From positions 2,793,001-2,857,000 of the forward strand of contig NZ_CP107913.1 of NCBI RefSeq assembly GCF_036014115.1: a stretch of 64,000 bases of DNA, written 5' to 3'. Shown piece after piece: positions 46,510 through 55,670 of this stretch. The DNA comes from Streptomyces sp. NBC_00448 (lineage in GTDB: Bacteria; Actinomycetota; Actinomycetes; Streptomycetales; Streptomycetaceae). Made by a program: the position numbers and the translations under genes. The notes below the pieces were generated by a model, which was not told where the DNA came from, did not search any database, and saw only the letters and a program-made list of their open reading frames with translations. How positions within the stretch are numbered: the stretch's first letter is position 1; each line of letters opens with the position of its first letter.

Positions 46510-47040
46510 AGAAACTCCCCCTCCGCCTGCCCGGACCCCGTGATCCGGGTGACTCGACCCCACCCGCGCCGACGGTTTCGGCGCACCTGATCGGGCCGTG
46601 TCGGGGAATTACCCGGGGGGTGCGGAGGATTCCTTGCAGGGAGCTTGCAGCGGCCTTGACGCCCGGGTGAGGGACCCCCACCCCACCCCGGCCCGCCGGA
46701 GTCTGCGGGGCGCCCGAGGGCACCGGAACCGCTGGCCAGTGGTTGTCCGGGCCGAGGGGTGCCGGAGCCGCCGTCAGCAGGTCCGCATCCTACCGAGCCG
46801 CTTGCGCCAACTGCCTCATGGGCCAAGGGCGTTAGGCGCCAGGTGATCCTTAGGCTAGGCTCCCCACGCAACAGCTGGAGCCGACGGACCGGCGCCCCCA
46901 CGGGCATGCCTGGCCAAGCTTGCCCCGCCCGGAAGCCGCCTCCTCTGCAAGCAGCGTGCGACCGCCGTGGCTTGCGCTCGAATGCGCTGCCATGAAATCC
47001 ACGCGTCAACTCAGATGAAGCTCTTTGGAGAACCACGTCC
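46510..47040. promoter_or_regulatory. 531-bp spacer with possible iron box
   Basis: I see no gene here. At 46850-46868 the sequence TTAGGCTAGGCTCCCCACG matches 14 of 19 positions of the DmdR/IdeR iron-box consensus (TTAGGTTAGGCTCACCTAA), with the left half nearly perfect. It lies about 170 bp upstream of the small secreted-peptide gene and 340 bp upstream of the GT-B-like gene. The rest is GC-rich with small inverted repeats such as ACCCGGGGGGT near 46612. Confidence 0.35.
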
Positions 47041-47214
47041 GTGAACAAGTCTGTCTTCTCGCCGCGTCTTCTGGCCGTTTCCGCCATTCTCGCCGGCGTG
47101 CTCTCCGTGGGGTTTCTCTCCACCACCGCGGAAGCCGCGACCCCGCCCGCGATGGCGAAGGCGATATCACCGAGCGTCTGCATGTCGTACCACGTCGGCA
47201 CGAACCAGGCGTAG
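47041..47214 (+). CDS. Small secreted peptide, 57 residues
   Basis: GTG at 47041 opens a 57-codon frame ending in TAG at 47212-47214. The first 32 residues form a clear Sec signal peptide: basic start (NKSVFSPR), hydrophobic core (LLAVSAILAGVLSVGF) and a cleavage-like STTAEA-A. The predicted mature part is only about 25 residues, ATPPAMAKAISPSVCMSYHV plus five more, with one Cys. GGAG lies ten bases upstream, and a strong terminator hairpin follows. I do not recognise a family. It might be a real secreted peptide or the remnant of a longer secreted protein. Confidence 0.55.
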   Translation: MNKSVFSPRLLAVSAILAGVLSVGFLSTTAEAATPPAMAKAISPSVCMSYHVGTNQA

Positions 47215-47221
47215 TTCGACT

Positions 47222-47256
47222 ATGGCGGGTGAGGGCACGGCGCCCCCACCCGCCAT
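47222..47256. terminator. Bidirectional terminator hairpin
   Basis: Arms ATGGCGGGTG (47222-47231) and CACCCGCCAT (47247-47256) are perfectly complementary over ten bases, with a partly self-pairing 15-base loop (AGGGCACGGCGCCCC). It lies between the convergent secreted-peptide and rhamnosidase genes, 8 and 6 bp from their stops. Confidence 0.8.
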
Positions 47257-47261
47257 CCTCG

Positions 47262-50200
47262 TCACCGCGTGAGCGTGAAGTGCCAGTGGCCGGAGGTAAC
47301 GGCGTACTGGGCCGTGGTGGGGGTGAGGCGCGACAGGTGGGCGCCGGGGGTGGGGTGGAGGTGGTGGGCGGGGGAGCCGAGGAGGGGGACGGTGACCGTG
47401 GCGGTGGCGTTCGCGGGGATCGTGACGTCGAGTACGAAGGAGTGGGCGGTGCGGGTCCAGGTCGAGGCGACCGGGCCGCGGACGGTCCGCACCGAGGCGG
47501 AGACGTGGGTAAGGCCGGTGGGCACCTGGGGTGCGACCGCGAGGGTGCCGTAGCCCGCGCTCGTCGCGCTGATCCCGCCGAGCACGGAGGTGAAGGAGGC
47601 GTTGATGCCGCTGAACATCGCGTGGTCGTGCGACTCCATACTGGAGTCGTAGGTCCACTCCTCCCAGTCGGTGGTGGCCCCCTGGGAGATCTCGTACCCG
47701 AATCCCGGGTACGACGTCTGGTCCAGGACGCTCGTCGCGAGGTCGGTGCGGCCGATGGCGGTGAGCGCGTCCATCAGGTAGCGGGTGCCGAAGATGCCGG
47801 TGTCCAGATGGCCCTGGTTGGTGACGCTGATGGTGTGGACGAGCTGGTCGCCGACGGCGGTGAGGTCGGCGGCGGGGACCATGCCGAACGCGAGCGGCAG
47901 GATGCTGGTGGTCTGCCGGCCGTCGGCGTAGCCGTCGTGCGTGGAGTTGAGGAACGCCGCGTTGAACGCGTCCTTGATGTCCGAGGCGAGGCCGGTGAAG
48001 TGCGCGGTGTCGGCGGTGTCGCCGAGCGCCTGGGCGGCCAGCGCGGTGTCGGACGCCTGGAGGTAGGACAGCGCGGTGTTGACCAGTGAGACCTCGCTGG
48101 TGCAGGAGCCGACACTCGGGCTGCCGAGGCCGCCGTTGACGCCGGGGCCGTAGACCGGCGGGCACCAGTCGCCGAAGCCGTGGTCGGCCGGCCAGATGTG
48201 CCCGGGGACGTCGGTCGCGTTCTTGTCGACGAACGCCTTCATCGCCGGGTACATGGCGGCGAGCGTGGCCTTGTCGCCGTACTGCTGGTAGAGCGTCCAG
48301 GCCAGCGAGATCTGGTCGCCGCCCATGTCCGGGTTCTGCGCGTTGCCCGCGTCGTTGGGCAGCGCGGTACCCGGCGGCATGTCGCGCAGGTAGCTCGCGT
48401 AGAAGCGGTCCATCGCGAACTCGCTGGTGGAGGCGTCGTGGTACGCCTGCACATCCATGCCCGGGGGCGTGCGCTCGTCGCGGACCGGGTTGTCGGTGGG
48501 CAGGCTCATCGAGTTGTTGAGGATGGTGCGCTGGTTGTTCTGCCAGATCCGGTCGAGCGTCGGGTCGGAGGAGTCGAAGGTGGCGGTGGACGCCACGTCC
48601 GCGTGCACGACCCGCCCCGAGATCGAGTCGAGGGTGGGCGTGCCCGGGTAGCCGGTGACCTCGATATAGCGGAACCCGTGGTAGGTGAAGCGGGGTTCGT
48701 ACGTCTCGGTGCGGCCGGTGCCGGCCAGCGTGTAGCGGTCGGTGGCGGCGGCGCTGCGGTTGGTCCTGGTGTCGAGCATGCCGTCGGCGCCGACCTCCTC
48801 GGCGGTGCGCATCCGCACGGTGGCGCCGGCCGGGCCCTTCACCCGCAACTGCTCCCAGCCCGCGATGTTCTGGCCCAGGTCGTAGACGTAGACGCCCGGC
48901 TGGGGTTGCGTCATGCGCACCGGGCGCAGCGTCCGCGTGACCCGCACCGGCGGGACGTCGTCGGCGACGAGGCTGCCGCCGGGCGCGGCGACCGCCGTCA
49001 CCGGGTGCTGGTCCGAGGTGTCGAACCCGGGGCTGTCCCAGCCCGGTTGGGCCTGGCGCGCGTCGTAGGTCTCGCCGCCGTACATGTCGTCTGCGGTGAT
49101 CGGGCCGTTCGACCAGGTCCAGCCGGAGCCGGTGGTGACCGTCTGGCGGGTGCCGTCGGTGTAGGTGACCTCCAGCAGCATCGTCGCCTGCTTCGGTCCC
49201 AGCCACCGGAAGCCGTACGGGCTGAACCGCGGCCCGTAGCCGTTGCCGAGCCAGATCCCGACCGCGTTGGCGCCGGAGCGCAGTTGGGAGGTCACGTCGT
49301 AGGTCTGGTACAGGTCCCGCTGGTCGTACGGGGTGTCGGCGGGGCTGAGGACGTCGTCGCCGATCTTGTGGCCGTTGACGTGGAGTTCGTACAGGCCCAG
49401 GCCGTCCACGTAGGCGCGGGCACTGGCGATCTTCTTGCCGCCGAGCGTGAAGTCGTGGCGCAGCATGGGGGCGGCGGGGCTGGTGTCGAGCAGTTCGATG
49501 CCGGAGGTGGGCTCCAACTGGCCGTCGTTGACCTGTGCTTGCGGGAAGGACGGGTCGGGGTCGGCGGCGAAGTCGTCGGAGAAGAGGGAGTTGCCGTCGA
49601 GGCCGTGGACGGCGAGCGCGCCGTAGAGCGAGTCCTCGGTCGCGTCGCCGACGCGGAAGCCGATCGTGCCCTGGGTGAAGGTGTGGTCGGTGAGGGTGTT
49701 CACCAGGGTGCCGTCGATCCAGGTGCTGATCGTCGGGCCGTCCGCCTCGATCCTCAAGTGGTGCTTGTCGCCCACGTTCTGCTGCGTGATCACCTGGCTG
49801 ACGTCGACGTCGGGCACGATGTGGCTGAAGGAGCCGCCCACTTCGGCGTGCGGGCGCAGCATGACCTTGCCCGGGTCGACCTCGGAGTTGATCTGCCACA
49901 TCAGCAGGTTGCTCGCGTCCTGCGCGCGGAAGAGCACGCTCGCCGCGCCCTTGCGGATGGTGAAGTCCACGTCCAGGTCGAAGTCCGACCAGTTGCCCTG
50001 CCCGGCGGTGTCCGGGCTGATCCACTGCGCGCCCTGCCAGTCGGCCGCGTGCAGCAGCCCCGTCTCCCACCAGGTGGCCGGCGCCCAGCCGGACCCGGCG
50101 CCCTGGCCGTCCCACACCTGGACCGTCCAGAAGTAGCGCTGCGAGGAGCGCAGCGCGGGACCGCCGTACGGCACGCCCACGGACGCGGCCGAGCCGACCT

Positions 50201-50579
50201 TCCCGCTGTCCCACACGTCGGCCCGCCCCGGCGTGAGCCGGTCCTGTGTGCTCGCCACGAGAATCCGGTACGCCGTCTGCCGCGCGCCGTTGACCGGCGA
50301 GCCCAACTGCCAGCTCAGGCTGGGGTGGGCGTCGTCGATGCCCAACGGCTGTGCCGTGTAGTCCGCCTGAAGGCCCGTCACCTTCATCCGTGATGACGCC
50401 GCGTGGGCGCCCGCGGCCGGCAGGAACAGCGCCAGTACGGCGCAGAGCAGCGCCGCCACGGCGCCGCGGCTTCTCCCCCGGCCCCGGCCGGCCCCGGCCC
50501 GGCTCCCCCGGGTGCGGCCCCGGGCCCCGGTCGGGACCGCGGCCGAAGCCGTTTCCGGCTTCTGCGTTGACGGCGACAC
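47262..50579 (-). CDS. Secreted alpha-L-rhamnosidase, GH78
   Basis: A 1105-residue secreted enzyme. The N-terminus has a long basic stretch, then a hydrophobic core and AHA-like cleavage near residue 60. Domains follow as in GH78: an N-terminal Ig-like domain (VTGLQADYTAQPLGIDDAHP), a laminin-G/concanavalin-like insertion (about 215-345), bacterial rhamnosidase domains, the (alpha/alpha)6 barrel with PTDNPVRDERTPPGMDVQAY and the acidic TDWEEWTYDSSMESHDH, and a C-terminal beta domain. The usual GWxGD after RDER is replaced by PPGMD. It releases terminal rhamnose from plant or microbial glycans. A palindromic operator lies just upstream. Start is a GTG at 50579 with GGAGGT. Confidence 0.9.
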   Translation of the reverse strand: MSPSTQKPETASAAVPTGARGRTRGSRAGAGRGRGRSRGAVAALLCAVLALFLPAAGAHAASSRMKVTGLQADYTAQPLGIDDAHPSLSWQLGSPVNGARQTAYRILVASTQDRLTPGRADVWDSGKVGSAASVGVPYGGPALRSSQRYFWTVQVWDGQGAGSGWAPATWWETGLLHAADWQGAQWISPDTAGQGNWSDFDLDVDFTIRKGAASVLFRAQDASNLLMWQINSEVDPGKVMLRPHAEVGGSFSHIVPDVDVSQVITQQNVGDKHHLRIEADGPTISTWIDGTLVNTLTDHTFTQGTIGFRVGDATEDSLYGALAVHGLDGNSLFSDDFAADPDPSFPQAQVNDGQLEPTSGIELLDTSPAAPMLRHDFTLGGKKIASARAYVDGLGLYELHVNGHKIGDDVLSPADTPYDQRDLYQTYDVTSQLRSGANAVGIWLGNGYGPRFSPYGFRWLGPKQATMLLEVTYTDGTRQTVTTGSGWTWSNGPITADDMYGGETYDARQAQPGWDSPGFDTSDQHPVTAVAAPGGSLVADDVPPVRVTRTLRPVRMTQPQPGVYVYDLGQNIAGWEQLRVKGPAGATVRMRTAEEVGADGMLDTRTNRSAAATDRYTLAGTGRTETYEPRFTYHGFRYIEVTGYPGTPTLDSISGRVVHADVASTATFDSSDPTLDRIWQNNQRTILNNSMSLPTDNPVRDERTPPGMDVQAYHDASTSEFAMDRFYASYLRDMPPGTALPNDAGNAQNPDMGGDQISLAWTLYQQYGDKATLAAMYPAMKAFVDKNATDVPGHIWPADHGFGDWCPPVYGPGVNGGLGSPSVGSCTSEVSLVNTALSYLQASDTALAAQALGDTADTAHFTGLASDIKDAFNAAFLNSTHDGYADGRQTTSILPLAFGMVPAADLTAVGDQLVHTISVTNQGHLDTGIFGTRYLMDALTAIGRTDLATSVLDQTSYPGFGYEISQGATTDWEEWTYDSSMESHDHAMFSGINASFTSVLGGISATSAGYGTLAVAPQVPTGLTHVSASVRTVRGPVASTWTRTAHSFVLDVTIPANATATVTVPLLGSPAHHLHPTPGAHLSRLTPTTAQYAVTSGHWHFTLTR

Positions 50580-50618
50580 TGCGGCACCTCCGGGGGCGGG
50601 TGGTGAGGCGAAACGATT

Positions 50619-50636
50619 GCTTGAATCGATTCAAGC
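50619..50636. promoter_or_regulatory. LacI-type palindromic operator upstream of rhamnosidase gene
   Basis: GCTTGAATCGATTCAAGC is a perfect 18-bp palindrome 40 bp upstream of the GH78 start codon. Sites of the TGAATCGATTCA type are typical of LacI-family regulators of sugar-use genes in Streptomyces. A related half, CGAAACGATT, lies just beside it at 50609-50618. The regulator is not encoded in the window. Confidence 0.8.
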
Positions 50637-50735
50637 CTCATGTACGTCGGCGACGTTACATCAGGCGGTTCGGCGCGTACAGAGGAAGCGCGGGCTGTCC
50701 GTCGGCGGCCGTGTGGGGGGAGCCGGTGGTGCGGG

Positions 50736-50964
50736 GTGCCGCGGGCGCGGGGGGTCGGGCCGCGCCGGCCGTACGATCGAGTGCCGGGGCACGCGGGATC
50801 GATCCGCGCCGGACCGTACGATCGGGCGCCGCGGGCCCGTGCGTTCTGGTCGTGCCGGCCCCGTACGATCGCGCACCGCGGACTCGTAAGATCCGGTCGC
50901 GCCGGCCGTACGATCCGGTCGCGCCGGACCATCGGATCAGGCCCCGCGGGCGCGGCGGATCAGG
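50736..50964. repeat. Degenerate 22-23 bp tandem array, about ten units
   Basis: Ten head-to-tail units of 22-24 bp can be aligned from 50736 to 50964. The best are CGCGCCGGCCGTACGATC-centred copies at 50758, 50804, 50850 and 50897, alternating with more diverged GCACCGCGGACTCGTAAGAT-like ones. The words GTACGATC recur at 50771, 50816, 50863 and 50908. The array starts at the stop codon of the minus-strand PPOX gene (50960-50962) and runs downstream of it. Confidence 0.85.
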
Positions 50965-51391
50965 TCGCGCGCCAGCCGGTCCACGTGGTGACGAGGACCT
51001 CCACGACCTCGCCGGACGGCGGCCGATCCGCGTAGTGGCGCGGGTACTTGGCCACGAGCAGGGCGGTCAGGCGCGCCGCTTCGACGGACCCCGCGGCGGG
51101 GGGCAGCACCCGCGCCCGCCCGTCCGCGCGGGCCCACCACAGCCGGTCCCAGTCCTCGTGGTAACCGTCGACGAGCAGCGAAACCGCCGCATTGGCACGG
51201 ATGTTGGCGAGTCGTTTGAGCCGGGGCGAACGCTTGGGCTTGTGGTCCACCGCCATGGCCAGCCGGTCCCCGGCCACCGCGAAGACCGCCGGGACCAGGT
51301 GCGGGCGGCCGGTGGCGTCCACGGTCGCGAGCCGGGCGATCGGGGACGCCGCGAACCGTTCGCGTGCCTCGGTTCCGCTCAGCGCGGGCAT
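50960..51391 (-). CDS. PPOX-class F420-dependent oxidoreductase (TIGR03668-like)
   Basis: A 143-residue split-barrel protein opening RFAASPIARLATVDATGRPH, with VAGDRLAMAVDHKPKRSPRL and a Trp-rich WDRLWWARADGRARV centre, typical of the PPOX-class F420-dependent reductases of actinomycetes. It would use F420 or flavin to reduce an unknown substrate. Its ATG and the stop of the LLM-class gene share one base (TGATG), so the two are translationally coupled. The tandem array begins at its stop codon. Confidence 0.88.
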   Translation of the reverse strand: MPALSGTEARERFAASPIARLATVDATGRPHLVPAVFAVAGDRLAMAVDHKPKRSPRLKRLANIRANAAVSLLVDGYHEDWDRLWWARADGRARVLPPAAGSVEAARLTALLVAKYPRHYADRPPSGEVVEVLVTTWTGWRAT

Positions 51392-52215
51392 CAGCTGAAG
51401 CGGCCCGCCAGCTCGGCGCAGCGGTCGAGATGCGCGAGGGCGGCCGGTTCGGGGTCGGACGGGAGGTAGAACTGCACGCGCTCGACGCCGAGTTGGGCGT
51501 ACGCCTCGATGGTCTCGGGCTTGACGGGCGCCGCGTAGACCGTGACCGGGACGTCGCGGCCGGCCAGGGCGCGCAGTTCCTCGATCCGTTCCCCCAGCAC
51601 CTTCGGCGGCAGGCTGTTGGCCAGCCAGGCGTCACCGAGTTCGACGACCCGGGGGAAGGCGCCCTGGCCGCCGCCGACGTAGATCGGCGGGTGCGGCTGC
51701 TGGACCGGCTTCGGCCACGCGTAGACGGGGTCGAAGTCGACGAACTCACCGTGGAACTCGGCTTGTTCCTTCGTCCACAGCTCGATCATCGCGCGCAGCC
51801 GCTCGTTGGCGAGCCGGCCCCGGACGGCGGGGTCGGTGCCGTGGTTCGCCATCTCCTCACGGTTCCAGCCGACCCCGACGCCGAAGACGACCCGCCCCCC
51901 GGAGATCAGGTCGAGCGAGGCCACCTCCTTCGCCGTGTGGATCGGGTCGCGCTGGGCGACGAGCGCGATGCCCGTGCCCACCAGGAGCCGTTCGGTGACG
52001 GTCGCGACCGCGGCCAGCGCCACGAACGGGTCCAGGGTGCGGTAGTAGATCTCGGGCAGTTCGCCGCCGCCGGGGTAGGCCGAGCGGCGGTCCACCGGGA
52101 TGTGGCTGTGCTCGGCGATGAACAGCGAGTCGAATCCCCGCTCCTCCAGGGCCCGACCGAGGGGCGCGGGGCGGATGCTGCGGTCGGTGATGAACGTGGA
52201 GATCCCGAACTTCAT
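51391..52215 (-). CDS. LLM-class F420-dependent oxidoreductase
   Basis: A 274-residue TIM-barrel protein of the luciferase-like monooxygenase family, F420 type. It has FGISTFITDRSIRPAPLG, FIAEHSHIPV, the GTGIALVAQRDPIHTAKEVA segment, GRVVFGVGVGWNREEM and PPIYVGGGQGAFPRV, the last contacting the F420 phosphate. It is coupled to the PPOX-class gene downstream, so the two probably act in one pathway. The substrate is unknown. Start ATG 52215 follows GATGAGGAGC. Confidence 0.92.
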   Translation of the reverse strand: MKFGISTFITDRSIRPAPLGRALEERGFDSLFIAEHSHIPVDRRSAYPGGGELPEIYYRTLDPFVALAAVATVTERLLVGTGIALVAQRDPIHTAKEVASLDLISGGRVVFGVGVGWNREEMANHGTDPAVRGRLANERLRAMIELWTKEQAEFHGEFVDFDPVYAWPKPVQQPHPPIYVGGGQGAFPRVVELGDAWLANSLPPKVLGERIEELRALAGRDVPVTVYAAPVKPETIEAYAQLGVERVQFYLPSDPEPAALAHLDRCAELAGRFS

Positions 52216-52693
52216 ACGGCTGGCTCCTCATCGCTCTTTCGCACGGAGCGCTACGCTCCGGCACTCCCCGTACAGGAATATCACCCGGGGCCGTGGATCA
52301 CGACGCTGACGTCCCGGAGGGGGCCGCGACGGTGGGGCCGCACCGGGGGCGCCGTACCGGCGGGCAGGTCGGCGCCGGAGTGGACCGTCGGCGAGCCCGT
52401 GCATGCCGTCGGCGTTGACGGCATCGTCTCCACGTTCCGGCAGCCGCGGGACGAACGGGGATCGCTGGAGGGCATGAGATCCGCTCGGTCGCAACCCTCC
52501 AGGCGTCATGAATTCCCTCGACTCGCACTTCCGCCGGAGGGCACAGAATTGTTCGGCAAGCAAATCCGGCAGAGGGCATAAAGCACGTTCGACCGCAACG
52601 GCATTGACCAGAAAATCAAAGCTTGACAGCGCCGTGGCGTTTACCTATGGTCCAGTCGTTCAGGCCCTCGCCGATCGCTATCCGAAGGTGTTC
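52216..52693. promoter_or_regulatory. 478-bp spacer upstream of MFS exporter with strong promoter
   Basis: The region is less GC-rich than its flanks and has no convincing gene, though the MFS frame stays open back to 52508. At 52623-52628 is TTGACA, and at 52646-52651 TATGGT, with 17 bases between, a near-ideal sigma70/HrdB-type promoter for the exporter gene. The rest shows only small inverted repeats. Confidence 0.6.
52623..52651 (+). promoter_or_regulatory. HrdB-type promoter of the MFS exporter gene
   Basis: TTGACA, a 17-bp spacer and TATGGT put the predicted transcript start near 52657, about 37 bp before the ATG at 52694. This is an unusually good match to the housekeeping consensus for a Streptomyces gene. 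It also argues that the start is 52694, not the upstream in-frame 52508, which would lie before the promoter. Confidence 0.75.
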
Positions 52694-54265
52694 ATGACCA
52701 CGTCTCCAGCGTTGCCGAAATCCAGGCAGCAGTTGATTCTTGCGGTTCTCATGTTGTGCTCGCTGCTGATCTGGCTGGACAACACCGTTCTGAGTACGAC
52801 ACTGGAGACCCTTGCGGACCCGGTCCGTGGACTGGGGGCCAATCCCGGTCAACTGCAATGGGCGACCGGTTCGTACACCCTGGCCTTCGCCACATTGATG
52901 TTCACCGCAGGCGCATTGGGCGATCGCTTCGGTCACCGGACGGTGTTTTCCGCTGGGTTGGTGATCTTCGCCGGGTCCTCGCTGTGGGCGGCGTACGCGG
53001 GCGACGCGGGCGAGCTGATTGCGGCTCGGGCCGCAATGGGCGTGGGCAGCGCGCTGATCACGCCCACCAATCTGGCCATCCTCATGTGGACCTTCACCGG
53101 CCCCGCGCGGGCTGCCGCGATCGGCATTTTCTCGACGTCGGCCGGTGTCGGAATGGCCGCCGGCCCCGTACTCGCGGGGTTCCTGCTCGATCATTTCTGG
53201 TGGGGCTCGGTCTTTCTGATCAATGTCCCGGTCGCGGTATTGGCATTGGTCGGACTCGCCGCGCTGGTGCCGAATTTCCGCAGCCCCACCCGGCGGCAGC
53301 TGGACCCCGCCGGCATGCTGCTGTCGATCAGTGGGCTCGTGGCGTTGGCCTACGGACTGATCCGGGCGGGGCAGGTGGCCGCGTGGAGTCGTACCGACGT
53401 CTGGGCGCCGATCGTCACCGGCCTGGTCCTGCTGGCCGTTTTCGTGCTCGCCGAACTGCGCGTCAAGGCGCCCAGCTTCGATCCGCGCCTGCTCGCCCAC
53501 CGCACCTTCGGCGGCGGCAACGTGGCGCTCGGACTGCTGCTCTTCGCCGTGGCCGCCATCACCTTCTACAACGCGTTCTACCTGCAAGGCGCCCTCGGGT
53601 TCTCGCCGATGAAGGCCGGCCTGGCCAATATCCCGACCGCGTTCGGCGCGCTCGCGGGGGCGCCCCTTGGTACGCGCCTGGTCCGCCGCCTGTCCCTACG
53701 CCCTGTCGCCGCGCCGGCCCTCACCGTGGCTGCGCTGACCATGGCCGGGTACGGGTTCCTCGGACTGCACACTCCACTCGCCTGGATCGAGATCCTGTTG
53801 CTGGTGCAGGGCCTCTCGATCGGCGTGGTGATCGGCCCCGTCACCGCCGCACTGATCAGCAACCTGCCGTTGGAACAGGCCGGTGCGGGATCGGCCGTCA
53901 CCAACACCGTGCGGCAGACCGGCAGCGTGATCGGAATCGCGGTGGGCGGCACGATCATGTCGATCACGTACCGGCGTGCGATAGCACCTTCGCTGAAGGA
54001 TGCGCCCGCTCCGGTGCGGGATCAGGCGCGGGTTTCCGCCGAACAGGCCCGCCACGTCGCCGCCGCTGCCCACCGGCCCGCGCTTGCCCAGGCTGCCGAT
54101 GACGCGTTTGTCCACGCGATGCATGTAGGCGCGGGCTGGATCGCGGTCATCGCCCTCCTCGGAGCAGCTGTGCTGCTGATCACGTTGCCTGCCGTCGCAA
54201 AGCCGAAGCGCCCGCTACCGGAGCCGGACTTCGAAGAGGCCCGCGTCTCCGAGGAACCGGTGTGA
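52694..54265 (+). CDS. MFS exporter, DHA2 (EmrB/QacA) type
   Basis: A 523-residue transporter with 14 predicted membrane segments. Motif A is GALGDRFGHRTVF, and LDNTVLSTTLETLA in helix 1 and the antiporter motif GIFSTSAGVGMAAGPVLAGF are typical of DHA2 drug/proton antiporters. The ATG at 52694 follows GAAGG and a consensus promoter. Codon choice looks somewhat less GC-biased than in neighbouring genes (several TTG and GCA codons), which could mean fairly recent acquisition. It is a single gene; the next gene is on the other strand. Confidence 0.9.
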   Translation: MTTSPALPKSRQQLILAVLMLCSLLIWLDNTVLSTTLETLADPVRGLGANPGQLQWATGSYTLAFATLMFTAGALGDRFGHRTVFSAGLVIFAGSSLWAAYAGDAGELIAARAAMGVGSALITPTNLAILMWTFTGPARAAAIGIFSTSAGVGMAAGPVLAGFLLDHFWWGSVFLINVPVAVLALVGLAALVPNFRSPTRRQLDPAGMLLSISGLVALAYGLIRAGQVAAWSRTDVWAPIVTGLVLLAVFVLAELRVKAPSFDPRLLAHRTFGGGNVALGLLLFAVAAITFYNAFYLQGALGFSPMKAGLANIPTAFGALAGAPLGTRLVRRLSLRPVAAPALTVAALTMAGYGFLGLHTPLAWIEILLLVQGLSIGVVIGPVTAALISNLPLEQAGAGSAVTNTVRQTGSVIGIAVGGTIMSITYRRAIAPSLKDAPAPVRDQARVSAEQARHVAAAAHRPALAQAADDAFVHAMHVGAGWIAVIALLGAAVLLITLPAVAKPKRPLPEPDFEEARVSEEPV

Positions 54266-54469
54266 GGGAATCCGCATCGGTGGGGTGGCCGCTGCCCGCC
54301 GCGCGGTCACGGCCCGGGGGCCCGCGAGTTCGGGATACCCCGGCACGACAGGCGCGGCAGAGTACAGCGCCTTGGTCAGCCCGCCCCGGCGGGAAGGGTC
54401 CCCCAGAGCCCGCGGCAGCGCCGATATCCGCCGAAACGGTTTTATGCTCGCCCACCGTATTCTCGGCCC

Positions 54470-55546
54470 TTACGGCCGCAGTCCGAGTTGTCGGAGGTCG
54501 CGGTAGAGCGCGTCGATGACACGCTGGTCACGGCTGAGTCTGTCGGCGGCACCGGTGTTCCCGTTGAAATACAGGGAGACGGTGAGGCCGGCTTCGGGAT
54601 CTGCGAAGACCAGGCATGCCGTTCCTCCCAACGCACCAAAGGACGCAGGTGAGGCAGGTCCGAAGTTCTCTGCGGCGAGGACCATGCCCAGTCCCCAGCG
54701 CCGGGCGCGCCCGGCGGACTCGTCGATCAGCGTTGGCGGTCGCTGATCGGTGACCAAGGCGGCACAGGTCTCGGGCGAGAGGATACGTCGGCCGTGCCGT
54801 GTACCAGCCTGCCGTACCATCTCGCAGATCTCCGCGGCATCACCGAACGGGCCCGCCATGCAGGCGCTGGGATACCCCATACTGACGTCGAAACGCGCAA
54901 CGCGGGAGGCCAGTTCGGCCGGGCCGAACCACGGCACGTCAACGACATCGACGCCGGGAGGACCACCCAGTCGAGAGGTCAACCGCAGCGGCGCGGTGAC
55001 CTGTTGGCGCAGGAAGTCCGCGAACGGTCGGCCGCTGCCTCGTCGCACGATCTCGTCGAGGAGCAGATACCCGGCGTGGCCGAGGTAGGCCGCTCGGGTG
55101 CCAGGCGTCCAATCGGGGTCGGCGTCACCGCTCAGGACCAACTCCAGCAGGGCATGCCTGCCGTCGGCGAATCGTCGGCCGGTCTCACGGTCGACGGCCC
55201 GCAACGGCGCGGTGTGGGTCAGGAGATGCTCGATGCGAATGTCGTCCTTGCCAGGTCCGGCGAACTCCGGAAGGTGCTGTACGACGCGATCGTTCGGGTG
55301 CAGCAGGCCCAGTTCCCATGCGCGGGCAACGGCCACGGTCGCCGCCAGCTTCGATGCCGAGAACCACGGCACGACAGTGCCCGTCGCCATCGTATGAGTG
55401 GCAGTGGCGTCACCGACAGCAAGGTCCAGGACCTCCACGCCGTCGTGCAGCACGCGCAGCGCGGCACCGAGGCAACGCCCCTGCGACACGACCTCGGCCA
55501 ACGCTCCCTCAACCAAATGAAATTGACTCATCGTTGCATCATTCAC
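54470..55546 (-). CDS. Beta-lactamase-fold serine hydrolase (EstB-like)
   Basis: A 358-residue class C-fold hydrolase. The nucleophile motif is [14 protein letters not shown] (S-x-x-K), [13 protein letters not shown] is the loop typical of EstB-type esterases, and [14 protein letters not shown] supplies the Tyr. The C-terminal [19 protein letters not shown] replaces the KTG/HGG motif, in the way of the esterase-like branch. There is no signal peptide. The GTG at 55546 and an ATG five codons later are both possible starts. It is separated by spacers on each side and appears to stand alone. Confidence 0.85.
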   Translation of the reverse strand: MNDATMSQFHLVEGALAEVVSQGRCLGAALRVLHDGVEVLDLAVGDATATHTMATGTVVPWFSASKLAATVAVARAWELGLLHPNDRVVQHLPEFAGPGKDDIRIEHLLTHTAPLRAVDRETGRRFADGRHALLELVLSGDADPDWTPGTRAAYLGHAGYLLLDEIVRRGSGRPFADFLRQQVTAPLRLTSRLGGPPGVDVVDVPWFGPAELASRVARFDVSMGYPSACMAGPFGDAAEICEMVRQAGTRHGRRILSPETCAALVTDQRPPTLIDESAGRARRWGLGMVLAAENFGPASPASFGALGGTACLVFADPEAGLTVSLYFNGNTGAADRLSRDQRVIDALYRDLRQLGLRP

Positions 55547-55670
55547 GGGGCGGTGCGGGAGACGCAGCCCCTACGCGGGCGGCGAACATTGGCGAACTTG
55601 TCCGGGGAAGGCTCTTCCGATGAACTGGAGCCCGAGGTCCGTCTCGTTGTCCGTTCCGCGGACGTCCCAA

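Noticed and set aside
50736..50964. CRISPR array
   Set aside because: Units are contiguous without spacers, degenerate, and no cas genes are present.
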